A DNA stretch of 64,000 nt from Prorocentrum cordatum (taxonomy: Eukaryota > Sar > Dinophyceae > Prorocentrales > Prorocentraceae), in contig CAUYUJ010011558.1 of assembly GCA_963575745.1 (NCBI GenBank), positions 868,280-932,279 on the forward strand, written 5' to 3'. Shown one piece after another: positions 46,601 to 56,700 of the stretch. The position numbers were made by a program, and so were the translations under genes. The notes below the pieces were generated by a model, which was not told the origin of the DNA, did no database searches, and worked only from the letters and a program-made list of their open reading frames with translations. Positions within the stretch are counted from its first letter, which is position 1. Each line of letters starts with the position of its first letter.

Positions 46601-48970
46601 GCATAAAACTGGCGATGTGACACATCTGCCTCTGGTGCAAGCTGGTGGTGTGTTGTCCCTTCACGGCTCCTGTGAAACCGCACACCCAGGCAGTTTGGAA
46701 CTCTTGTGTGTCTGCTCGATGCCGCCATCGGCAGGTTGTCGGTTTTTCGGTGGCGTGGTGGGCCACCTGCGAATTTTGTCCCGCCGTCGGTGTAGCGCTC
46801 GGCCTCGGAGTTGGTGATGGTCTCGCCGCAGACTGTCGCTGTGGCCCTGGGTTCTGCGAGCATGCATGGCGTATGATGAGGACACGTAATTCGAACCTTC
46901 GATGGCGATGCGGTCCTGGGTACCGCCGTATGGTTGGTATTTGAGCTGCGCGTTATCGTCGGTGCGAGCCTCCTGCGTCGTCTCGGCCTGGTTGGTCTAG
47001 AGCTGGTTGGCCTGGTCTGCTGCAACGTGGGCGCCGCCATGATTGGTGTGCGTGGCTCCGTCGTTTGAGCTGGTGCTGCCGTCGGATGCTGGTGCTCCGT
47101 GTCTTGCCCCCGTGGTGGATTTGTATTGCATATGGCTGTCACTGAGACGTGCGGCTTCCGGTGTTGCTGTCGCCCGAGTCGGTATCGTTTTAGATTCCAT
47201 GCTTAGACCTGGCGTGGGTCTTGTTGAATGTTGCGCCGGTGTCGGCGGTGCCAGCGCTGGCGCTCGGCGAATCGCGTGTCGCGGACACCACGCAGTGCCG
47301 CCAGTGTTGCCTTGGCTTGTGCGTGAGAAAAAGGGGCCGAGGAGCAGTGCAGCCGAGGGAGATCAAAGGTGAGGGGATGGGTCTGGGAGACGGTGTTGTT
47401 GGCAGTGCGCCAGGCCTCGGCGGTGGGATATTTCAATGCAGCAGCAGCGTTTTATGGGTTGTCGCAGTCAACGCGCTGAAAGAAGGACTGCTTTGGGCTC
47501 AGAAGGGGCTCGGGCGTTCGGGCCGCTCCTTGAGAATTAGGGCTTGGAGCCCGGTCGTGGCAGAGGCTTGCTCGCCACGGCCGGAATATCCCCGTCGTTC
47601 TTTAGTACGCTTTCCTCATGGTAGCACGCTGATTCTATGCAGGTTCTCATTTGTGTCGCACGGTACTTGGCAGTGCTGGTCGGTGCAGAGAAGGCCCGTC
47701 GGTGCCGGCTCAGATGTTCGCCGAATGCAATGCATGTTGCGCTCTGCCTTCTCGAGATCGGCCTTGTTGTAGATCTGTGTTGGGAGGACGTTGTGGTCCT
47801 GATTCTGGTTGGGGCAAGATTCGCCGTTGCGTCCAGAGTATGGTTGGACGAGCTCCAGCTCCAGTGGTCGCGGGTGGCGAGATCCTGCGCACCATTCCCA
47901 GAATGGCGTTATCAGTGCACGGCTCTCCCGTGTCGGCCCTTGGTGGCGTCTGGATGCATCCAGGTGTGCGTCGCGGGGCGGTGTTGTGCAGCCTCGATGG
48001 CCTGGGTGTGCCAGTGAGGCGGTGGAATTTCCAGTCGTGTACGTCGATGCTGCGACGCAGGAAGAACCAATTAGCGAAGTGACTCCTCCAGCTTTGCGAG
48101 GCTGGTGAGTGTTTGTCGCCAGCAGCCCCCGCGCCGCCACCTGGCTTCGCCCTGCGCGGGCCCGGCTTCCGTCTCCCTCTTGCCCGCGCCGGGCGTCTCT
48201 CCTCCCTCCCCCGTGCATTGCTGCTTAACTAGCATTCGCATGTCCTGATGGTGCTCTTCCGCCAGCGCAGTCACTCTGCCCAGCCGCCGACGCGAAAAAG
48301 AGTGTCGCCAGCAGATCAGCCAGGACGGCGCGCTGCGGGCAGACCGTCGGAGCCCGTGCGAGTACGCGGGAAGGCCGGAGCAGCCTCGACGGCCTTGGAG
48401 TTGCAGCTTCTTGGAGGGCTCGACCAGTTGTCGGGCGGCTTGGTCGCTGTCCACCTCCACGCGACTGTCTTCGCTTGGGCACGGAGGCCAGTGCCAGCTT
48501 GATGTCGTACCCGCCCCTCGAGGCCTGCACGGGTGGCACGTCCGGCGTCTGGTGCTCCTCTGCTTCTCGAGCGCGCCGTGGAAACGGAGGCTGTGGGTTG
48601 ACGGCCTTGATGCGCTCTGTGCTGAGGGTGCCTTTGTCTTCGGGTCCCTCGGTGACTCGTGTACAGAGGTCAGATGCGCTGCCGAACTTTTCCGCTCGGG
48701 CCAGTCGGCCGATGTCGACGTAGAACACGCAGAACGGGTCGGCGGTATCTCAGACTCGCCCCCATGCAAGGTCTGTCGTGGGTGAGGTCGTTTTTTGCTG
48801 TCGGGCCGGCTGTCCAGGCTGTTCCCCGTCGGGCACGTCAGGAGCAGATGGGTCTACCCCTGTGCCGTTTACAGCGAGCTTGAAGCAGTAATGCGCTGCG
48901 GGGGCGCTGCCGATGAGTGTCCGCGGGCACCGTCGCAGCGGCGTACGATGCGCGCGCGCGCCTTGGTGCC
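46601..48970. other. Intergenic stretch, coding status unresolved
   Basis: Several minus-strand frames have natural composition: 46516-47142 includes AERYTDGGTKFAGG, 47616-48218 includes NKADLEKAERNMHCIRR, and 48225-48728 includes FYVDIGRLARAEKFGSASDL. They are in different frames, and the TDGG segment only faintly resembles an RNase H start. This could be another decayed retroelement on the minus strand. No call is made. Confidence 0.25.
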
Positions 48971-48974
48971 TTGG

Positions 48975-48996
48975 TCCGTAGCCCCTTTGGCTTGAG
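48975..48996 (+). other. Degenerate dinoflagellate spliced-leader relict
   Basis: The 22-nt stretch starting TCCGTAGCCCC and ending GGCTTGAG matches the conserved 22-nt dinoflagellate spliced leader at 18 of 22 positions (mismatches at 10, 11, 19 and 20). It lies 49 bp upstream of the LMF start codon on the same strand. Known precedent: mRNAs carrying the leader are sometimes reverse transcribed and reinserted, leaving leader relicts upstream of genes. Confidence 0.6.
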
Positions 48997-49045
48997 CCTT
49001 CGGCCAGCGCCCGAAGCCCGAGGCTGCCTCGCTCCCGCCACCAGC

Positions 49046-51574
49046 ATGGCGCCGCCCAGGGCCAGCGCCCGCCGCCCGCCGCCTCGCGGGGGGCCCGCCG
49101 AGGGCGACCCGCTGCTCCGCCCCGCGGGCGCCGCGGCTGCGGGCACCACCGCCGCGGCCGCCGGTGCCTCGCCCGCGCTCCTGGAGTGGCAGCGCAGCTG
49201 GCGCGCCGAGTCCACCTACTGGCTGGCGCGGGTGGCGCTGTACCGGGCGATGGGCGGGGTCTACCTGGTGGCTTTTTCGATGATCCTCGGGGCGTGCGTT
49301 AGCCCACTGCGTGTTTACCCCGTCCTGCTCCACCAACAGCGCGCAGCTTGCGTCGGGCCTTCTGACACCGCCTGCGTCGTATCCGCAGAACCCCAGTGTA
49401 AAAGCACGAGTTCGTGCTAGCACGCGTTCTGAGGATCCTCGACCTTCCTGGTGTCCCTGCAGCAGAACAAGGCTCTACTGGGCGACCTCGGCCTGGAGCC
49501 AGCAAGGCGGGCCGCCATCTGGAGCTCGAGGCCCAGGCCGGCATTCGATGCGTTCGGCTTCGGCGACGCGCAGCTGGACGTGGCCGCGCTGGCGGGCATC
49601 GTGTCGGCCGCCCTCATGGTGTTCTCGAGGGTCGGCAGCGGTCTGCTCCCGCTCGCCTGCTGGCTCCTGCACCTGTCCGTCGTGAACCTGGAGTCGACGT
49701 ACATCATGCACTACGGCTGGGAGTGGCAGACGCTGGAGACAGGGTTCCTGGTAGCGTTTCTCTACCCTCCGTTCTCGCGCCCCCTCTTTCCTCGGAGCCA
49801 CCCGCCACCGTTCGTCGTGATCTGCCTGATGCGCTGGCTGGCCTTCCGGGTGATGCTGGGCACCGGGCTGAGCAAGCTCGGACGGCGCGCGTCTAGTTGC
49901 TGGCGCGCGCTGACCTGCACGGCCACCCACTACGAGACGCAGCCCATCCCGAACGCGCTCGCGTGGTTCATGCACCACCTGCCGATGCCCGTGCACCAGC
50001 TGGAGTGTGCGCTCGTGCTGGCCGTCGAGGTTGTGGGGCCCTGGCTCCTCCTGGTCCCACTGCGGCTTCCACGCCGCTCGGGAGGCGCGATCCCCGTGGG
50101 CTTCATGGCGTGCATCTTGCTCACTGGCAGCTACGCCTACATAAACTGGATCACCCTGGTGCCCATGCTCGCTTGCTTCGACGACGCTCTGTTGTCCGCC
50201 TGGGTCTTCTCCGAAGCCTCCGTGGCCGAGGCGAAGGCCGCGGACCTGGCGTGGGCCGAGGCCGCGCCCTGCGACGTGGGAGAGCCCCTGCCGGTCCTCG
50301 GCGGCTGGGGCGACTTCGTGCTGCGCTATAGCCCGCTGTCGGGCCCGGCGGCGCCCGAGCGCGAGACGGAGCCGCGGTGCAGCTCCGTGCAGCGCGGGGC
50401 CATGATGTGGGCATGCGCGCTGCTGGCCCTGCGGGTTGCCGTCGGCTCCCTGGAGGCCCTCCCGGAGATGCTGTCGCCCTCCCCGTGGCTGCGCTTCTAC
50501 GACGACTGCTTCCTCGTTAACGCGTACGGTGTGTTCGGTTCCATCAGCAGCAGGCGCTTCGCCCTCACGCTGGAGTACACCCACGACAACGAGAGCTGGT
50601 CCCGGCTCGACTTCCCGGCGCTGCCTGGGTCTCCAGACCGCGTGCCCGCGTTCGTCACCCCATACCACTATCGCGCCGACTGGCAGGCGTGGATAGAAGT
50701 GACGGCGCGCATGGAAGAGCATGCGGCCGACGCTTGGCTGTCGCGAGGCATCCCGGAGTTCTTGCGGGTGCTCCTGGCGAAGGTGCTCGCGGGAGACACC
50801 CAGGCGGCCGCCCTATTGGCCGAGCCTCCAGAGCTGCTGTTTCGGGGCGGGTGCCCCCCTCGCGCCGTGCGAGCGACGCCCCACATCTACTCCTTCTCGC
50901 AGCTGCCGCAGCTCGCGCGCGGGCAGTGGTGGAGCAGGGAGCCGCTGTTCCCAGGAGGGGGCCTCCCCGCAGTGCTTGAGGAGCCCTGGGCGGGCCCCGT
51001 CTCGCAGCTGCCGCCGTGGCGCGACTGGACCCTGCTGTTCTCCGCGCTGTGGCTGGCGGCCTCCGCGCTGCCTCTGCTGCACCTGGGCCTCACGCCCGCC
51101 GGTGGGCCGCCAGATCCGTGCGAGCACGGGATGCACGCGGCCCTGGGCCTCTGGGCCCTGCTGACGTGCGTCCTGGCGCTGCCCGGCCGGCTGCCGACCT
51201 GGGCCGCCTGCTGGATCGCCGCCGCTCTCTCGGGCGCCCTCGCCGCCGCGGCCCGCGCCGCGCGGCGGCGTGGCGCGTGGGCGGGCCCAGTGAAGCTGCT
51301 GGACTCCTGCGAGCAGGCCGTCTGGGCTGCGCCCTGCGTGCTGTGCGGCGCGGCCGCGCTCGCGCTGGCGCTCGGCGGCCAGCTCTGGTGGGCCGCGGCC
51401 CTGATGGCTGTCGCGTGCGCGGCACAGCTGGCGCTGTTCGCCTGGCTCGCCCGCGGCGGCACCGCGGACGGGCTCCTGGCCGCCGCGGCACAGCTGACCG
51501 CCGCGGCGCTGCTGGCCGGCGCCAGGGCAGCCGCCTTCGAGCCGCCCGCGCGGGCAGCAAACACCAACGCTTGA
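49046..51574 (+). CDS. LMF1: Lipase maturation factor family protein (LMF1-like)
   Basis: LMF1 is a polytopic ER membrane protein needed for folding of dimeric lipases in animals; the role in protists is unknown. Exon 1 starts at ATG 49046 and ends with the first membrane helix, STYWLARVALYRAMGGVYLV then AF. Exon 2 holds QNKALLGDLGLEPAR, YGWEWQTLETGFLVAFLYPP, RWLAFRVMLGTGLSKL, CWRALTCTATHYETQPIPN and NWITLVPMLACFDDALL. The soluble part follows with YGVFGSISSRRFALTLEYTH and FVTPYHYRADWQAW. All are hallmark LMF blocks in the right order. Additional hydrophobic helices fill the last 180 codons, and the stop is TGA at 51572-51574. One intron of about 165-180 bp interrupts the first helix. GT-AG boundaries 49298-49462 keep the frame, but alternatives exist. 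A near-single-exon structure plus the leader relict upstream suggests an origin by retroposition. Confidence 0.9.
49277..49462 (+). mobile_element. LMF intron with terminal inverted repeats (boundaries uncertain)
   Basis: TCGATGATCCTC at 49277 and GAGGATCCTCGA ending 49442 are inverted repeats (11 of 12), continuing as GCGTGCGTTAGC against GCTAGCACGCG further in. Part of this signal is the self-palindrome GAGGATCCTC, which weakens it. A canonical GT-AG intron in frame is 49298-49462, with acceptor CTTCCTGGTGTCCCTGCAG. The element ends and the splice sites do not coincide exactly, so its introner nature is less certain than for the other introns. Confidence 0.45.
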
Positions 51575-52162
51575 TTCTCCCGTGTTCGTCGCCTCAGGGG
51601 CGTTGCATTGTCTCCCTCTCTCGACTTGGCCGCGGGACTTGCGCTCCCCGCTGTCTCCTCGGTCGAGCGTGTGTCGTAACGTGGGTGGTTTCCCCAGTCG
51701 AGCGTTTGTCGTGCCGTGGTTGGATGCTCTGGGCCGCCTCCCTGTTTGAGCATTCCGCATTCCACGCGCCAGATCGGGGTGCCCTTTGATCTGCTCTCAG
51801 CACTTCCCTGGTTGAGCTTGACCGCCGCAGGCCCCTGGCTGGCTGCCCGCCGCCAGGGTCCACGATGGCGGCACCGTTGCAGCCCAGCTGTCGCTTCTTC
51901 TCGACCAGGCGTGCCTACCGGCGTGTCCCCTTGGGCGTGTGGGCTCGCGCGGCGGGGCACCGTGTAGAAGTGCACGTGTCGTTTATGCGTGGGGCTTGCC
52001 TGTTCGCCAGGCTTGGCTTTATTCTGTGGGTGGGGGCACCAGAACCCACCCCCACCCCCAGTCAGGGCCCCCACTCTGGTGATACAGGGGGTCCTGGCTG
52101 GGGGTGCGGTCGGGTCTTCGGCGCCTAAGACCTAAGAGCCGCAAAGAAAACCACTCCCACCC
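51575..52162. other. Downstream flank of LMF, with a strong hairpin
   Basis: Two partial direct repeats of GTCGAGCGTKTGTCGT lie near 51662 and 51698. A hairpin with 20-bp arms (52053-52072 and 52087-52106) pairs at 18 of 20 positions around a 14-nt loop. The left arm is CACCCCCAGTCAGGGCCCCC. No ORF of note. Confidence 0.6.
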
Positions 52163-52474
52163 CTAGAGCGGCGCGTAGACGGCAGCGCGATGTCCGCAGG
52201 TAGATCCGTTCAATTGTCGGTGCACATACTGGGCACAATAATCTGTCGATAGTGACGTACAGCGCTTCGGCTGGCAGAGGGCACACGTGGGACGGGTAAG
52301 TTTATGCCGCTGCGTCTTCCAGGTCCCACGGATGCGGCGCACGAACACTTGCGGCGGGTGAGTTCTGCGGTTTCGGTTGCAGCGACATTGGTTGGGTGTG
52401 ACGTCGATCAGTTCGCGGATCCGCGACACATCGGTGCACGCCCGGTCCGCTCCACCAACCCCAGGCGCTCCCAA
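52163..52474 (-). other. Cys-rich minus-strand ORF, doubtful
   Basis: A 103-codon frame with NQCRCNRNRRTHPP and CALCQPKRC; cysteine pairs could suggest a zinc-binding fragment. It starts at a GTG/ATG of uncertain meaning and has no recognised family. Listed so it can be tested, not as a gene call. Confidence 0.2.
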
Positions 52475-52974
52475 CGATGTCCACGAGCTTTCTCAGACCG
52501 GCCCCATACGCCCCCAAGCAGATGCCTACAAGGCCTCGAGAGGGCCGCAGGCCCGCCGGCAGGCGCTCACGAAGCCCCCGAACCCTCCAAGACGCCCCCA
52601 AGAGGCCGCAGGATGGCTCAGGAAGCTCAAGAAATGCATCCAAAAGTCCGTTGCGAACCCTTCAGTGAGACCCAGCGTGTCCTTCCATAGAGCTGTCTGG
52701 CATACGACCCAGGCAACGGTCAGCGCCACGCTTAAAATGGCCCCACGACGGCAGACACATTCCACGGCCTTCCAGCAGGTCTCCTTTGAGATCCCACTCC
52801 GTTCCGTTCAGATCTCCCCAGCCCGCCTTCATTGGAGTTTCCGGGCTGGCCTCCAGGAACACACGTTCTCCCCTCTAAGATGGCCAGGGAGGTTGACCCG
52901 CCCCCCTCCGCGTAACTTATTGTTTCCCACGCAGGACTTCAAACGCTGGCAGATCCGATGCTCGGTTTCTCAAC

Positions 52975-53280
52975 CGGAAACATCCGGTGTCTCAAAATGG
53001 TGTTCCCGTTGCAGCGTTGACCTCATTTTTGGATCGGCGTTTTGCTCCCAGTGTTCAGAACGGCGCTATCGCCCCAGCGCGGGCCACTTTTCTGGATTCG
53101 AGTGCTTGGTATCGCCCCGCTCGTTTCGCCTCCCCCGCATTCCCCTGGTCATCCTACTCAGTCTGCATCTCACACTCCTGCTCCTGCTCATCCCCCTCGC
53201 CCTTCTCTCTCCTCTCCCTCATCCTCCTGATCATCCTCCTGCTCATCCGCCACCTCCTCCTCCAATGTATGCAGCTTCCG
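52975..53280 (-). repeat. Composite repeat, reverse copy of 25158-25490
   Basis: Read on the minus strand it has a GAG-rich tract, then AAAAGTGGCCCGCGCTGGGG, CGATAGCGCCGTTCTGAAC and CTGGGAGCAAAACGCCGATC, matching the two 64-bp units at 25378-25490. Confidence 0.65.
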
Positions 53281-53414
53281 TTGCGTGATTGTGCATGACA
53301 CAGTGGGGTTCTTTGAGGGGTTTCCAGTCCCCGTCGGCTAACATAGAAAAGAACAGCACAATGGAAAGGGATAGGTGGGAGGGGAAGGATGTCAGATGTG
53401 GCGCGAGCGCACCT

Positions 53415-53580
53415 GGCTTACACTTCACTACTCTCCCTCCTCCCTCCTCCCTGAAGCGTGCTCCTCAATTCTCACCTCCTGCTTCCCCCGCCTCCTCCCT
53501 CTTCCTCCCTTCTCATACCTCCTGCACCCCTCTCGCCTCCCTCCTTCTGCCTCCCTTCCTCCTCCCCCCTTGTGCGTGGA
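53415..53580. repeat. Pyrimidine-rich CTCC tract
   Basis: CCTCCCTCCTCCCT words over about 160 bp upstream of the metalloprotease gene. Confidence 0.8.
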
Positions 53581-53624
53581 TGCGCGGGCTGGTCGGCACC
53601 GTCGTTATTGCCGTTGTTGTCAGT

Positions 53625-53639
53625 TTTTCTGGCTCAAGG
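53625..53639 (+). other. Possible truncated spliced-leader relict
   Basis: TTTTTCTGGCTCAAG follows a CAG acceptor-like site and matches the last 15 nt of the dinoflagellate spliced leader at 11 positions, with the final nine exact. It is 112 bp upstream of the candidate metalloprotease start. The match is short enough to be chance. Confidence 0.3.
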
Positions 53640-53751
53640 TGGCGGAAGAACCTCTTCCACTTCTTAGCCTTTCTGGCAATTTACACACTCCCTCATACTA
53701 CTATTCCCGGACGCGTTTCCTCCATACCAATCGATACCCATTGTGCCTTCG

Positions 53752-56700
53752 ATGGCTTTTGTAGTTGCAAATGTGTTTGCAGCCGCTTGCGTGTGCAACG
53801 CGGTCGCCGCTGTCGGCATAAAGCACGATAGATCGTTGCCAATCAGACCAGTCGTTACACCGTCGCACAACCGCCGCACTGCTGCGTCCGGCGCACAGCC
53901 GCCGGAACCGCCGAGCGATGCCTTGAGCGCAGAACAGTCGTTCAATCAGTTCCTGAACACACATCAAGACGGTTCGGACTATCCAGTTGCTTGCGGCGTG
54001 TCCCTCCACCGTGCCAGCGGAGCACTGTTTGGCGACGGTTCGAGCACCGAAGGCCCTGATCTGTGGCCCCTCTCCTTTCTGATCTTTCAGTGGCTCGACT
54101 GGGGGGCTGCCTGGGCCGTCTTGGGCCCTCTACGGGTTCTCTTGCGGCCCTCTCGTGGCCCCAAGGGGGCCGTCTTGGGCTCCTCTCTCCGTCTGGGGAG
54201 TCTCGTGGGGCTGTCCTGGGGGCTCTCTTAGGCTGCCCTCGGTTGGCCCCCTCTTGGGCCGCACTGGGCCGTCTCGGGGGGGTTCTTGAGGCTCTGATGT
54301 GGCCAGCTTGAGCTCATGGAAACATTAATGTCCGACATGTTTTTGAATGCACGTTTGCAGGGCCTCATGGCCTTCTCTTTGACGTCGTGGAGGCCTCCTG
54401 AGGCCCCTTTGGTGCCTCTTCGTGTCTTCTTGTGAGCTGTCGGGTGCCTCTTGAGGCAAGTGCTATCTTGGTGGCCTTCCTGAGCCGTCTTGGAATCCCT
54501 TGCGCCAGCTGAGGCCCCTTTGGTGCCTCTTCGGGTCTTCTTGTGAGCTGTCGGGTGCCTCTTGAGGCAAGTGCTATCTTGGTGGCCTTCCTGAGCCGTC
54601 TTGGAATCCCTTGCGCCAGTGGAGCGCCAGGCCGCGTATGGAGCTGTGGGAAGGGGGGGGGGGCGGTGCATGGTGTGAAGCGTGAAGAGGGGGTCCCGGA
54701 GAAGATTTACAGAAACCCAACTAGGCAGCTTCATTCTACCACGCCTCAACGTGCCAGAGGGCACGGAGGCGGATTCCGCGTCCGGAGTAACGAACACCAT
54801 GGTGTCACCCATGGGGGCTTACGGCCCGATCCTCGTCGTCTACTTGACGTACGGTGGTCGAACCCCTTACAGGACATTCTCAGAGGTCCAGGGGATGTTC
54901 TGGGACGTTCCAGGCGTCAACGCCGCACAAATGTGTCCGGAGCAGATGGAGTCGGAGGATCGCGCTGCATCGTTCATGCATCGAAATTGCGTGATCCACA
55001 CAGGATTTCTCCATCACGCCGCCGCCAATGTATCGGCGATGCTGCGCGATCTTGCGACCCCGTACTCCTGCCCAATGTGAGCGGATCCCAAGGCGTCAAC
55101 CATGCTCTGTACCATAATTCGTGGCACCAGATGTGGCTTCAGTCCTCTGACGTCGACTTCCTCCAGATGGAGTCGCCTCAGGATCCAGCAACCTGGGGAT
55201 ATCGTTTGTCCTCTCTTACGATGGGCGTATACTTCTCAGCGCCGTACCAGGCACAGATCAGCAGAAGAACCTACAGAAACACGCTGGTGTTTGCACCTGG
55301 GGACCTCTTCATGGCCACTGCTTATGCCCCGACCAGCGGCTGGTGGAACGGGTTTGCCCAGTTCTACCACGCAGCTCAGACCTGGCAAACCATCGTCCAC
55401 GAGGTCTGCGGGCAAGATTTACACCGCGTCTTGGACTTTCGGACTCCCCCCATCCCTCGAGACCCATGACCCAGTGGGAATGGATAAGATCAGGCCTCTA
55501 GCCAGGCCAGGCTTAAAATATATGTATTATGTCTCGGGTGTTTGGTGTCCTTCTTCTGATAAGTCCGAGGCCCCATGGTTACGGCAGCAAGTCTTGCCCG
55601 CAAGGTCGGGCACTCGTGGGGAATGCATCATGCAGGAGGTTACTTGCAGACCGGAGAATTCAATAATTACCTCGACGACGCGATCATGGGCTATCAGCGG
55701 GAGTGGCGGGCCGCGGACGCCAATGTGGTCCATCGATACAGGCTCGGTTGGCTCTCGGGCGCCGAGACAGTGGAGTTCACTCGGGGGTCTGCGGCCACGG
55801 CTGTCGACCTGTCTCCTCTCAACGAGGGGCCCGACGGGCCAGGCGCAGGAGAAACAAAAGATGCCACTGCTCTCCGGACCTCTCCCAGTGCGCCCTCTGG
55901 CCAGAGTTCCGAAGCGAGTCCAGCCGTGGTGACGGGCCCCGAGGAAGCCCAGGCACGCGAAAACAAGAGAGCTGCAATCACAGGTATCAGCACGTTTCTC
56001 TCTTAGGATTTTTGCTCATGAAGCTCCCGTGCGATGAGTGCATAGGGGACAAGGCATCTACAGCAGGTGCGGGTGCTCTCTACCTTTCCTTTCGTGTGGC
56101 GGATGGACCGAACCTCTACGGGGTGGGGGGGGAGGCCGACCATATTTACCTATACGACATCTACAGTCGCGCACGTCTAGTCCTGGTTGACCGCGTTCAT
56201 GTGCACTTCCAGCCCGATGCGAATCAGATGACCGAGTTGTGGACTACATTGGCTGCGGGAGATACGTTCTCCATACCCACTGCCACGATGTGGATTCATG
56301 TTTGCAGCATCGATGTTGCGAGCTATGCCAAGGTAAGTGTCTCAGACACCAGCGAAGCTTCGGCGCGGGCCAGGTGTACGATGCCAGCGGAGACGACAGC
56401 ACCGATAAAAGCGCCGACACCAGCACCGACGCCCGTGCCGACACCAGCACCGACGCCAGCGCCGACACCATCGCCGACGCCATCGCCGTCACCATCGCCG
56501 ACGCCAGCGCCGACACCAGCACCGACGAAGTCACCGACACGAGCGCCGACGCTAGTACCGTCACCATCACCGACGCCAGCACCGACGCCAGCGTCGACGC
56601 CAGCACCGACGCCATCACCGACACCGGCACCGACGCCGCAACCGACGCCATCGCCGACACCAGCACCGACGCCAGCACCAACAAAAGCGCCGACGCCAGT

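Noticed and set aside
46516-47142. Minus-strand ORF with TDGGTKFAGG as an RNase H or copia remnant
   Set aside because: One short similarity and no further catalytic segments; insufficient for a call.
49475-50722. Minus-strand ORF of 415 codons, and a second of 395 codons at 50887-52074
   Set aside because: Antisense shadows of LMF exon 2, Arg/Gln/Gly and Ala/Ser-rich.
55575-56006. Catalytically dead protease with RKVGH in place of HExGH
   Set aside because: The RK codons belong to the intron end; splicing at 55403/55605 supplies HEVGH.
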